Shown in pieces: positions 45,058 through 57,372 of a stretch of DNA of 64,000 nucleotides. Origin of the DNA: Lotus japonicus (lineage: Eukaryota > Streptophyta > Magnoliopsida > Fabales > Fabaceae). The DNA lies in contig NC_080046.1 in assembly GCF_012489685.1 (NCBI RefSeq), positions 41,565,176-41,629,175 on the forward strand. Direction: 5' to 3'. The position numbers and the translations under genes are program-made. The notes beneath the pieces were generated by a model, which was given only the letters and a program-made list of their open reading frames with translations, made no database searches and was not told the DNA's origin. Position 1 is the first letter of the stretch; each line of letters starts with the position of its first letter.

Positions 45058-45067
45058 CTACTCAGCC

Positions 45068-46076
45068 ACACTTGAGTTTTTGAGCCCTAAAAATCCCCGC
45101 GCCTCATTCTTGAAAGATCTCGCTCGCTCGCACTCGTCTCTCATTCTCTTCCACTTCCACTGTGAGTCTCTTCTCTCATTCTTTCTCTGTATCTCTATGC
45201 ATGTTTGTATCTAATGGCGGTTTCTCTCTTTTCTCTTCTGTTCACTTCACTCTCTCATGTTAAGATCTATGAATGCTTTAATCGATTCAAACTAAGTATT
45301 GCATCGCATCGCATCGCATGCGCTTAACCTAGAAGAACCAGCTTCAACTGCTTAATCATTCTTCTTTTTCATTTCGGTAGATTTGTGTTGTTTTCTTAGA
45401 ACTCGATCGAGATAGACTGTGATGCTGGAAAAATCACTCAGTTTGTATTTTCTTAAGAGTGAAGTGCTGCGTCTTTGTGTGTGTGTAAATTTCATAGACT
45501 TTGATTTACGCTTTTGATAAAATTTACTATTTATAAAATGCGTGTTTGTTAGCGTACTGAGACTTGTACTTGCTTTCGACGGATCCCGACTCGTGTGGGA
45601 AAGAGGAGTGGTTTATTGTGACAATCGTTAATATTATAGCCTGTTTTTATGTGATTTTCCAGTCAACCACTCTTTTCACTCGTACGAAGCTACTCGTCTC
45701 ATTTGATATGCCCTTTTGTCCATAGCAAATCACCATCCACATATCCTAAGTGGGTCACTAGGAGGTTATGTGATAAATGCATTTCATGACAGTATTACAT
45801 AAAAAAGAACAAAATAATTTAGCACAAGATTTCTACGGGGGAGGTGAATCTTTAGGTTGATGGGGCCTTGGCCTCCAATATTTTCATTTCTATTTTATGT
45901 TAAATGGAGCTTTTTTGTTATTACTACCTTCGAATTCGGCTTGATCCCGTTACTGCTAGTGTAGTTTCTCACTGTATTGTGTAGAACATGATATGGATAC
46001 CTCTTTTGTGATTGATTGTATGTGAGACTGACAGTATGTATTTCCTTATTCAGGTGACTGCATTTGAATTCTCGTA
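45068..46076 (+). other. CCT2 5' UTR and leader intron
   Basis: The first leader exon ends at 45161 (ccacttccact before gtgagt). The leader intron runs to 46053, and exon 2 adds 23 untranslated bases before the ATG. The layout is shared with the unit 1 pseudogene. The leader has a ctcgctcgctcgcactcg repeat. Leader introns often support strong expression of housekeeping genes; that is inference. Confidence 0.7.
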
Positions 46077-49000
46077 ATGGCTGTAAGTTACTTGCTACTT
46101 ATTTAGTAATTTTTCCTTCCTTTGAGAATTCTTTCTTTCTTGTTTTGATAAGCCATTGAGAATTTCTTGTGTGGTGAATGCTATAGATTGAGAGAATTTT
46201 TAAAGATGAAGCCAGTGAAGAAAAAGGAGAGCGCGCCAGAATGGTGAGCTTGTTATGATTTGTGTTTTTTACCCTGGCTCGTTATGATTAATATGCTTCT
46301 GATCTGTATTAGCTAATATTTTTTATCGTTTTCCTTCTAATTTGAGTAAGTGGAATGTTTGTTAGCTTTAGCTTCATGTGTTGTGTGATTTGGTCTTGTG
46401 CAGGCATCTTTTGTTGGAGCCATGGCTATTGCTGATTTGGTGAAGACTACCTTAGGGCCAAAGGGAATGGTAAAATCTCCTCTTCACTCATTAAATGGGC
46501 TGAGAAACGATTTATCTTCCACTCCTAAGTCCCAAGTCCTATGTCCTAAATAATTGATATATCTTGGATGGGAAAACTGCAGGATAAAATTTTGCAGTCA
46601 ACAGGTAGAGGACATGAAGTTACAGTCACTAATGACGGTGCTACAATCTTAAAGTCCCTCCATATTGATAATGCAGCTGCTAAAGTCCTTGTGGGTATCC
46701 TTTTCATTTGTATTAATGTGGTGAAAGCAGCTTAGAAATTATAGAATGGTACAGGATTTTGAGAGCTTTAATGAAATGCCTGTGCTTGTTTTTGAAGGCT
46801 TTGAATTTAACTTTAAAAAACTCAACATATAATAATTACAAAATGGGTAGTTTTCTCACATACTTACAAAAAATGTGAAGATGGGTATTTGGAACACAAA
46901 TTTTGTGTGAAGCAAGATCAAAGAAGACAGTTTTCTTAATTATGAAGTCTGACAGTTACTACACTTTCTGCTTGCAGTCTTTTATGAAAATACAAAGTTT
47001 ATTTATAAGAATGTTGACATCTAGAGCTTTCCAGTGACTAGCCTTGGGTTTATATCTGGGCTTAGGTTGGTCTTTGATGAGTATAGGCCTCCAATCAAGA
47101 AGGTGTATGAGAGAAAGAACAAGGGGAAAGCCACAGCTTAATGTGTTTGTTATAGTTAGTTAGTATCCAGCTGGCAAGTTAGTTGTTTCTGTTAGTGGCC
47201 AGCTGGCAATTTCTGTTAGAGATGCATTCTGTTAGCATCTGGGAGATAGTATAAATAAAGGGAAGGGGGTAGTTAACGAGTAGTTATTCAGTTAGTAGGT
47301 AATTGTGGAGAGACTGGTCTCTCGAACAACCAGAGGAAGAAGTAGGGTTCATTCCACCATTTCTGTACCTTGAGCTCTGGTTCTCATTGAGAATCTGAGT
47401 CTCTATTTTCATTCAAATTCAATCTAGTTTCAGTTCAGAGTTCTACAGTGTTCATCAGTCTTCAAGTAACATTCAAATTTGACGTGAAAACAGCCTTTAG
47501 GCTGACTTCTTGAATTCCGACAGTACTTGGACATGTGATGTTTTTGTGCTAATTCATGAGACATTTTATTCAAATGCTTCAGCATAATACCTAGATTTTC
47601 GCTAGACTTGTATTAGGTTGTTTTTTATTTATATAAAAATTTACCAATGTTAATTTCACGTGGCATATTTATCATTATGATCGCTAGAATTTTGGTACTT
47701 TTGAAATGCCCATCTAGCTATTAATGGGAGCATTGGTGTGGATTTTTCATTGCAATGTATGTAAATAAATGATTTAAATAATAAGATAGCCATCCTTAAT
47801 GGAAGTTAGACATATCAAAAGTTCAAGATGATGAAGTTGGGGATGGAACAACCTCTGTTGTTGTCTTGGCTGGGGAACTTCTTAGGGAGGCAGAAAAGCT
47901 GGTTGCAGCTAAGATTCATCCCATGACCATAATATCAGGTTCATTTCTTTCCTTTTCCCCACAATGGTCCAACTGCCTTTATGATGCAAATTTTGTTGTG
48001 TTTTCGTGTAGACAGGTTTCTAGTGACAACTTTAGTGATGCATATTCTGTGTGTTAGGAAGTTTACCTCACTAGTAATTACATTGGTACAGAAAGCAGCG
48101 CATTCCTTATCATGCATCCATTTTCAATGTTTTGTTATCCTTCCAAGGCTGCTCCATCTCTACTTTGCTTTGGTTTTATTTTTAGTGTACTCTTCCTCCT
48201 TCCAGAAAGATGAATAAAAAAGGATACGAAATCATGGGAAGCATTAGAAACGTCAAATATGAAAGTTTTATAGTGATGCTTTGAGAACGATTTACAATTT
48301 TTATGGGTTTTGTAATTTGCATGTGACCATGTGTCATGAATTTACTACCCAAAAGTTTAAGTTTTAGGTGAAAGAACACAGGAATGGTTTATATTATATT
48401 TTTTAACATGCCTTCTTATAGCAAGGTTCTTTTAGACTTGAATTGTGGACATTGGCACATTGCACTGGCTGATAGAACCCAGAAAATGAAAAGTGTTTTA
48501 TTCACACGAACCCTAATTCCCAAATTAGGGAATAAGAGAAAGATACAGAATCGCCTAGAGAGAGAGAGAGATCCAACATTCACCTAAACCCCAACTCCAA
48601 TTGATTCCTAAAAGATACCTCATACTTTCATGAACAATCTTATTCATAGACTCACTCTATAACTAAGTCCCACCCCCCAACTAACTAACTATTTACCCCT
48701 AACTAGCCACTAACTGTGAGTACCTATCAATGACCCATCCACCTAAGGATTAAACACATGAATTTTTTGTATTATATTCTCAGCATGAATTGTGCTCGTA
48801 TTACCATATGGCAAAAGGCTCGGATACCATTTGATGATCTAATTATCCTAAAAGGTTAAATTGTTGGGTAAAAACACATGAATTGTTAATATTATATTCT
48901 CAGCATGAATATTGCCCTTCCCTTATTTTCTTAGCTGGTTTCAAAGATTTTGATTTCAACATTTCCTTTTGATTAATGAGTGTATTTGATATTAGCTGTT

Positions 49001-52000
49001 ATGATTTTTAGGTTTCCGAATGGCAGCTGAGTGTGCTCTTAATGCATTGTTACAAATGGTTGTGGACAACAAAACAGATGCTGGTAATTGTTTTCTCTTT
49101 TGGATAGTGTGTTATTGGGTTTTTATCATTGGCTTTTGGTCTTTGAATTTGTTGTTATTATCATCAATTCATCATCATCATCATCATCATTTTTGTGTTT
49201 ACAGCAGGGAGTGTTGAATGCATTCTTCCATCGTAATATCTAACACATGAATTAACTGGAATTGCAGAGAAATTCAGGTCAGACTTGATGAACATTGCAA
49301 TGACAACTCTGAGCTCCAAGATCCTCTCACAGGACAAGGAGTACTTTGCGAAATTAGCTGTAGATGCTGTAGTGAGACTAAAGGTGAACTGTGACTACCC
49401 TAATGAATGCAAATTTCAATTCTGGTGGATTTATTGAATGGTGTCTGCACTTTGTTAAGTTTTCTCATCTGGACCAATTTTAATCTGCATGTTTTTTGCA
49501 TACTTGGCTAAAAGCTTAGCTAAAAATTGTATTTTATTTAGAAGTTAGATTACAAAGCTTTTTTTGTGATCCAATTTTTTTATCACGCATTCTTGATTTT
49601 GTTGCTTTTCAAATTTCTTCCAATCCTCAAACATCTTTTTCATTTTTGTAATTGCAATTTCATGATATAGTTTTTCATGGTTTGTTAAAACATTCATTGA
49701 AATGTTGGTTTGTGTTTGGTTGTTTTTTCTGGTTTGCAGTAGTGGTTTTCCCTTTTTTTAAATGGTCTAAAAGGACAGAATGTTCTTTTAGTTGACTTGT
49801 TATATAATTGCTCAGTCTTTGTGCTTCTGTGCAAACTAAGCATGCAGATATGTAATTACAGATCAAAGCATATTTTTTATCATAGTGCTCTATATTGTTA
49901 TAAAGTTAACTATGCCTTTTCATGTTTTTATTTCCTTGAATCTTGCTTTTAATGATAATGTTTCCAATTGCAGGGAAGCACTAATTTGGAATCTATCCAG
50001 ATTATAAAGAAACCAGGAGGATCTCTAAAAGACTCATTTTTAGATGAAGGGTAATATTAGTAAAATATTACTATTTTGTAGTTCACAAGTATAGGATACT
50101 TGTACCTTTTGAATCCTCGTGTTCCGTTTTTGGTGAATTGCTTAGGCAGTCTTCAAGGAATTTTCATAATCTCAAATGATTATCAACTTGACCACTTTAT
50201 TTTATATGAAGCATTTGCATTTGTAATATTTTGTTATTTATGTTGAAATGTTGCTTATCCTTGCAATCTGAGTAAAAGATAATCATTCTACTTTGGATTC
50301 ATGGTTTTGCTCAGATTCATTCTTGACAAGAAAATTGGTGTTGGACAACCCAAACGCATAGAGAATGCAAAGATACTTGTGGCGAACACTGCCATGGACA
50401 CAGACAAGGTGAAGATATATGGTGCTCGTGTTCGTGTGGATTCTATGGCTAAAGTTGCTGAGATTGAAGGAGCTGAGAAGGATAAAATGAAAGAAAAGGT
50501 GCAAAAGATAATAGGTCATGGTATCAATTGTTTTGTTAATAGACAGTTGATTTACAATTTTCCAGAGGAGCTCTTTGCTGATGCGGGAATATTAGCTATT
50601 GAGCATGCTGATTTTGATGGTATTGAGCGTCTGGCTCTGGTAACTGGAGGTGAAATTGCATCGACCTTTGACAATCCTGAGTCTGTTAAGCTCGGGCATT
50701 GCGACCTCATTGAGGAGATTATGATTGGTGAGGATAAACTGATTCATTTCTCTGGTGTTGCAATGGGACAGGCATGTACCATAGTTCTGAGAGGTGCCAG
50801 GTACTATTTTATTCATTAGTTTTTTAAAATTGCTTTCCAAAATTGTTTTTACATATTCATGCATATTAATATTGATAATATGGTACTTCAAATAATCATT
50901 TTTCTGTCATGAGGTTTCTTATTCTGGAAGTATGATTTTTTTGCAATGTTTTGTTGCTGTCAACTAGAATCAAAATGAATCCATGGTAGATCGTAGTACT
51001 TGGTATAAATTGCTTCAATTCCAATGACCTTGTATGCATTTGCCATAGTGATTATTGAAAGTTCACATCTCGAATCCTTTTTTATAATTATTTTTTAGTT
51101 TAGGACATAGGATGGATTGCAACTTATTGAGTCCAATGATTTAACTATATACTGCTAGAATTTTGGATATTACCTTTCTTTTATGTGCATGTTCATCTAT
51201 TATCATGCCATGTTAGCTTATAACTTCATCTAGCAATATTTCTATTTTTTTTATTGTTTCGATCGAGCTGGACATGTATCGGAGTGTTTTCTGTACACAT
51301 AGTAAATATCTGTTTTTAACAGGCTGGATAAAGTTTTGTTTTTTTTGTGTGCTTTGAGTATGACATATCTACTTTTGTGGCAGCCACCATGTTCTTGATG
51401 AGGCTGAGAGGTCATTGCATGACGCCTTGTGTGTCCTATCTCAGACTGTCAATGACAGCAGGGTGTTGCTTGGAGGTGGCTGGCCTGAGATGGTGATGTC
51501 AAAGGATGTGGATGAGTTGGCTAGGAAAACTCCTGGAAAGAAGTCTCTTGCTATGGAGGCATTTTCCCGTGCACTCTTGGCCATCCCAACAATCATTGCT
51601 GATAATGCCGGTTTGGACAGTGCTGAGCTGATTTCTCAGCTTCGTGCAGAGCACCAGAAGGAGGGATGTACTACCGGAATTGATGTTATATCTGGTTCTG
51701 TAAGTACTGAAACTGAGAAATTGATGGATTTATTTGAATGAGCTAAATTTTTGAAATGCTACATATTGATGTTACTATAAGATGCATTCTTGCAAAAATA
51801 GGTTGGAAGTTAATGACTCGATTATAATGTTCGGCCATTCCCCTTTTTAATTGGTAGCAGATGTCCATCCAAGGGGTGGTTTTGTAGTTAGGTCGGATGT
51901 GTAGTATTTGACTTCTGTTTGGATTTCTGTTAGCAATGGTTGAAAACACTTTCAACAGGAATTCATGTCTGGATTGAACTAAAAAGTACTTTCCGGTGAA

Positions 52001-52303
52001 TGTGATGGAAATCTAAACACAGTTGGCATTAAGGGAGCATGATACAATTTATGTTGTAGTGTTAGAAAAGTGTCATTTATATGCTGGGAGCTCGACATGC
52101 TTCCCCTCTATTATGTTTGGCTAACGTGCTTTTGTACTGTTTTTTATTGCTGGAAGGTTGGAGACATGGCTGAACGGGGGATATGTGAAGCATTCAAAGT
52201 CAAGCAGGCTGTTCTGCTATCTGCAACAGAGGCAGCTGAGATGATTCTTAGAGTTGATGAAATCATAACTTGCGCTCCAAGGAGGAGAGAAGACAGAATG
52301 TAA
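46077..52303 (+). CDS. CCT2: T-complex protein 1 subunit beta (chaperonin CCT2)
   Basis: Eleven coding exons: 46077-46082, 46187-46243, 46404-46469, 46583-46694, 47810-47938, 49012-49083, 49268-49383, 49974-50050, 50315-50800, 51384-51699 and 52157-52303. All borders are GT-AG, phases agree, and the sum is 1584 nt (527 aa), the usual plant CCT2 length. The start codon exon encodes only Met-Ala. ATPase motifs are intact: LGPKGM (38-43), VTNDGATIL (58-66), GDGTTS (91-96) and the catalytic GGGWPEM block. The protein ends [15 protein letters not shown] is the cytosolic ring chaperonin that folds actin, tubulin and other clients with ATP; beta is one of eight subunits. Residue 54 is His where the unit 1 pseudogene keeps Arg. 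Intron 5 holds an LTR fragment. Confidence 0.95.
47066..47457 (+). mobile_element. Retrotransposon 3' end and LTR remnant in CCT2 intron
   Basis: Starts with an ORF tail ([20 protein letters not shown] then stop at 47139), followed by an LTR-like block from about 47144 (tgtttgttatagttagttag) with TATA-like gtataaataaagg near 47249 and an end near gttctaca at 47447. No TSD or other LTR was found. The unit 1 copy has a deletion over this place, so the insertion date relative to duplication is open. Confidence 0.5.
49168..49191. repeat. (CAT)n microsatellite in CCT2 intron 7
   Basis: catcatcatcatcatcat; longer than at the matching place in unit 1 near 14955. Confidence 0.8.
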
Positions 52304-54447
52304 ATATCTGGGGAGAGTCCAACTTTAAGTGCTTTGGATGCCTTAGCAATTTCTGGAGTATTTTAATGAGTGCTGTGATTTTGATGTGGCTGTTGTGATT
52401 GGAAGAACTTGTTATCATATGTATTCGATAGATTTTGAATTGTTATGGAGATGCTGTTAGATTATTTGTAATGAAGAAATTTTGATGGTACTGCAATTAG
52501 GAGTTAATTTTAACAAGTGCTGAATTTACGAGGACGTTATCTTTTTTTTGGTGCTTAGCTTTTCTTTGGAAAGCCATTCACTAAGCTGATCATTAAGTAC
52601 ACTTGGGTCATAACCCGTTTCTTTAAATATGATTTTCATACCACCAACCGCGTGGAACAAGAAAGTTCAGTAGGGAGAGCTTTGCAGCCAGTTTAATTTG
52701 AGTTCCTATGAATGCAGTTGCTTTAAATACTTAATACGAAGTCCTACCTAACTTAACAAAATTGACTCAATGTTATGAAGGGGACATGTGGTTATAAAAA
52801 CTAACTTATGTAAAAATATTAGGTACTTATTTTAAGGGAGTTATAATAAAAGAACATGGATGACAAAATAATGGAAAGAAAATTAAAATATACAAAATAG
52901 TTTATAAATTAATAGCTCTCCAAAGCACTTCGGGGTATTCACAATTGATTTTGACCTGCAAACATTTGTGAATAGCCTCGCGAATAATCTTAGTTGTCCT
53001 CATTATGTCGGATGATTTTGGCCTTGATCAACTTTTTGTTTTAATCAGAGTTATAGTTTAATGGCTAGGCAGAGTACAAAAGCTTACATGGAAATTTAAT
53101 AAAGATTCATTATTTTACTGTATCATAAATAGATTAAAATACAAAAATATTAAATAAAATACATGATAGGATATAATTGGACGTCTTTATAAATGTTTTA
53201 CATTATCTATACATACAAGTTAAATCTATAATATTATGTGTTCTGTGACTTTGATGTTAATTTAATCTTAGGGACTATTTCCTGTCAATTCTAAACAATT
53301 TTTTATATGATGTTTTTTTAAATATAATAACAATAACAATAGGGGAAAAGACGAATGGATATTGTAGTCTATATATAAGATGAAAGGTGCATGAAAAAAA
53401 ATGATAAAAAAATGTGATGTGATATAATATGATTAAAAAAATTAGATGAATGGTATTTTAAATTGAAAATTACAAATATGTTTCATTTTTTTGTCAGGCA
53501 GATAAACAAAAGTTGAATTATATTTTTAAAATTAAATAGTGTGTTTTGAAGTTAAAACTTTATTTTCAAAAAAAAAAGTTAAAACTTAAAAGTATTTCTG
53601 TCCACTTATCTTCTTTCTTTTTGTTGTTGTTGTAGTGCAATATCCAATTGGGCATATCTCACAAGAATATGCCACTGCACTGGCCCACTAGCAAGATAAA
53701 AGTTAAAACAAAAGACAGAAAGAATCCAATAAAACTTTCTTTCTATGTTACAATGATAGTCTAGGGCTCTAGGTAAATGGATAGGGGGCAAAACTAGACA
53801 AACAAAAAACCCAAAAGAGATACAGCTACCATGAGCTTATATTTTGGCTTGTAAGTTGTAAACACAAGTTGCCCAAGAAACAAGAACAAGAATGCTGTCT
53901 AGCAAAGCTTAATCCAAAAGAAACTTGTGCATCCATTTTTTTTTTATCTTAGCATAGTGATTTTTTTGATATTACCCATAACCTATGCTATAGCATGTGT
54001 TACGATTATAACAAGTTACCAACAATACAAGTACAAAATTTAATATGGACAGACAATACAAGTACAAAATGCGATATTAAGAAGAGTATTGCATCAGGCA
54101 AAATTTAAACTATTATATTCTAAATATAAATAGAATAAACATTAATTAGAACTTTTCTGTTTCAAAAAACAAAAAAACTTGAACTTTTCAAAAAACAAGC
54201 GATATCCATTTCGACAAAAAAAAGGTTAAATATTCTGCTCTCTACAGAATAGTGAAATATTTGTATTGGCACCTAAAAAGATGGTTAGAAGTAAATTCCT
54301 AATTTATAGAAATAGCATGTTTTGGTCTCTACTCATTTAAGTGTTGATATATATCTGCACACTCACCTACATAAGCATCATTTGTGATATGAAATTTTCC
54401 AGCTATTTTCAATTTATTAAATGTTTACGTGGATCATAGAGGGATCA
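52304..54447. other. CCT2 3' flank and gene-free AT-rich DNA
   Basis: 3' UTR to about 52550, then AT-rich DNA. I found no supported gene, RNA or TE border. Short ORFs here have no family resemblance. Confidence 0.55.
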
Positions 54448-54463
54448 AAATTAAAATCATTGA

Positions 54464-54659
54464 ACCACAAGGGGTGACACAAGTGGTGAATGTGCATTTC
54501 CTTAAGGGATTTCACTTAGGCTTCTGGCTCGGGTTCGATCCCCTCTGAGGTAAAAAATAAAAACCTTTGTGGCCAAGGACATCACTAGCGTATCCCGAGC
54601 CAGATTAGTCACGTGGGGCCCCTTTCCCCCGTGGAGACTGGTGGCCAAAGGAGAAAAAA
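54464..54659 (+). mobile_element. tRNA-derived SINE
   Basis: A-box-like gacacaagtggtgaatg near 54476 and B box gggttcgatcccc near 54531, spaced as in pol III promoters, then an A-rich 3' end. A perfect 16-bp TSD aaattaaaatcattga flanks it (54448-54463 and 54660-54675). About 196 bp long. Confidence 0.88.
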
Positions 54660-55299
54660 AAATTAAAATCATTGATTTTCTCCTTCATTCAAATCCTATC
54701 TTCGTTTCTTTTTCCTCTTTCATCATCATCAAGAACACTCATCCAGACCGTAGAACTAGGGATTGAAGTAGGTCAGACTGTCGATAGGGGACCTAACATA
54801 CACCAAACTCAACCAGATCATGTCAAGTTAATGAATAGACAAGGTCAAAACTTTTTAAAAAGTCTATTTAGTTAAAAAGGTCATGCTTAAGCCACTTAAA
54901 AAATCTCATAGGCATATCAGACCAGCATATTTAAATAAGGGAGTTGTTATTCAGACCGTCAATAATGTGTAAAAAGTCTAAAATGCCCTTAATGAGAAAA
55001 AATTAAAAAATCCTTTACCTCCATCCTCACATTCTCTCTCCTCTTTCTTCTTCAAACCCCCGACCCCATCCCAACTCTCTCTCTTTTCCTTCTTCTCCAA
55101 CTTCCATACCCATAATAGAAAAATCCCTCAACCTCTCCTAACTCCTGTCGCCGGCCACCACCGCCGCCAACGCCAACGTCGCCGTCCGCCGTCGAAGTCT
55201 GGTTCTTCTTTGTCTTCACTGGTCCCCTCCCCAATCTGGTCTCCTTCATTTTCAAGTTTGAAGGTAAGTTGCTGGAATTTCTCGATCTTGATTTCTCGC

Positions 55300-55412
55300 A
55301 CTTTGTAAGAGCGTTTCTATCGCACTATTTAAGAGCGTCATTAGCGGACTTTATAACAACGTTAAAGTCGCACTCTAAGAGTGCAACAAGAACACACTCT
55401 CAATGTGCGATA
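55300..55412. repeat. Left subterminal palindrome array of the MULE
   Basis: Motifs of the type gcact-spacer-agtgc or agagcg recur every 20 to 30 bases (cgcactctaagagtgca, cacactctcaatgtgcg). They mirror the right array and could be transposase-binding sites. Confidence 0.7.
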
Positions 55413-55480
55413 TATTGCAGTACACAATTTCTGTTTGCTTTGCTTAGTGTTTGTTTGTTTGTTTTGGGTCATTATAGAAT

Positions 55481-56700
55481 GAGTCTCCCTAAATCACATG
55501 AAGTGGACACGCTTGAAGGAAAGGGGGAAGACAAACAATTAGCCAATGTAGAGGTTGGAGGTGATGTGCAAATTGCCGCCGACTACACTTAGCAATTTAC
55601 CACATATAAGGTAGCTTCATTTTCATGTAACTTCACCGATAAGTAACTGTGAAATGCGCTGTATTTATGTGATATCTGTATGTGTGAATGTGTGTAGGTT
55701 TTTGCTAGTCGGGATGAAGTTCTGGATTGGATTCGGAATGTAGGGAGGCAATTAGGCTTTGTGGTTGTTATAAAAGGTCTGATTGCGGGAGCAAGTGCCC
55801 CGGGAGTAAAAGTAGGCAGTTGGCTATATTGAGGTGCGAGCGGGGTGGCAAGTACATTCAGTACAAGCCTGAGTTGAAGCGAAAGGGAACATGAACCAAA
55901 AAATGTGATTGTTCATTCTGGCTCAAGGCGAGACACACAGCAGAAGATAGTTTGTGGAGGTTGACTGTAGTACGTGGATACCACAACCATGACCCAGTCG
56001 AAAATCTCCTTGGTCATGCATATGTCGGTCGCCTTACAAGTGAAGAAAAGACGATGGTGGATCAAATGGTTGACAATAAAGTTAAGCCAGGTAACATCAC
56101 TACCATAAGGCAAGTGTACGATGAGCAAATGACACACATTAGGGCCAAAATGGGAGCATTAACAAAGATCCAGTACTTGATGAGGTTGTTGGAGGAAGAC
56201 AAGTACACGCACTGGTCCAGATCTGATGAGGGTTCCACTGTTATTCGCTCTCTATTCTGGTCACATCCAGTTTCCATCCAGCTATTTAACCAATTTCGTA
56301 CTGTTGTCTTGATTGATAGTACGTACAAAACCAACAAGTATATGATACCATTACTGGAGATCGTTGGTATGACATCAATTGGATACACATACACAATCGT
56401 TTTTGGCTAGATGTGCAATCAGTGTGAACCTGAAGTTACATGGACGCTTCAAAAGTTGAAGGGGTTGCAATACAAATCATTATAAGGTACTTAACAATAC
56501 AAATAATCTTTTCGAAGGCGCGTATGTCAAGTGACTTTTCTATGTCAGTCACTAATTCACAATGGCGCTATCATTGTGTCGTTAACGCTCGGGGTTGGGA
56601 GCGACCATACCTGGATCGCATGGCTCGATACAGGAAATTCTTGCGGAGCGAAATGCAAACGCACCAAAGAGCGATGAAATCGTAGATCTCACAGATGAAT
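55481..56700 (+). pseudogene. FAR1/MULE transposase, internally deleted
   Basis: ATG near 55481 (MSLPKSHEVDTLEGKGED); TAG near 55590; intron from about 55610 to 55698; then VFASRDEVLDWIRNVGRQLG, with further stops near 55830 and 55892. The frame 55952-56410 reads LTVVRGYHNHDPVENLLGHA, a FAR1-type zinc region tail, and VVLIDSTYKTNKYMIPLLEI, the first DDE aspartate block. It stops at 56408 and a short basic tail follows (to about 56700). The other catalytic residues are missing. Several stops make it dead. Confidence 0.8.
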
Positions 56701-56874
56701 AGCTTGGTTGACATTATGTGTTGTAATGGTGTAATGTTATTGTTGTATTAGTTGTAATGTAACATTGTAATGTTATTGTTGTAGTGTAACATTTTTTATG
56801 GTAATGCAATGCTTCAATTTCTGTTTCAAATTTATGTTTTGGTTCTCTTGTTGTCTATTGCTATGACTCTTAAT

Positions 56875-57372
56875 TTTCACACTTTCAAAGTGTGTGAAAA
56901 ACACACTATCAAGGTGCGTTAACAACGCCCTTGTATAGTGCGAGTTATCCAATGCACTTTGGACGTGCGTCACTGTCGTAATTGGACAGTGCGTAAATAT
57001 CACATGTGACCTGAGTCAGACTTCTGTTTGTCATTTATCGCACTTTCGACGTGCGTCACGAACACACTACCTAAGTGCGTTGGTCACGCACGCGTAAAGT
57101 GTGAAAATAATCAGAAACAGGAAATATGATCAGAAACAAATATAGAACATGAAAAGTAACATATATGGAACATAACATTTGCAGCTTTATTTCTAAATTT
57201 TTGAACATATTACAATGACTATTACAATAGTTCAACTCATACAAGTTCAATGACTATTTTAAACGCACTCACAATGTGCGTCAACACTGCACTCTGAAAG
57301 TGCGTCTCGGTCGCATTAACGAAATGAAGTTTTAAGTGCGACAGAGACACGTTCTGAAAGTGCGTTTAAAAG
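56875..57372. repeat. Right subterminal palindrome array of the MULE
   Basis: At least ten imperfect palindromes such as cacactttcaaagtgtg, gcactttggacgtgcg, cgcactttcgacgtgcg, cgcactcacaatgtgcg and gcactctgaaagtgcg. The core is (c)gcact, five to six variable bases, agtgcg/cgtgcg. A gap at 57115-57255 lacks them. Confidence 0.85.

Noticed and set aside
54520..54560. tRNA gene suggested by the B box gggttcgatcccc
   Set aside because: No cloverleaf can be drawn, and the surrounding structure with tail and TSD is that of a SINE.
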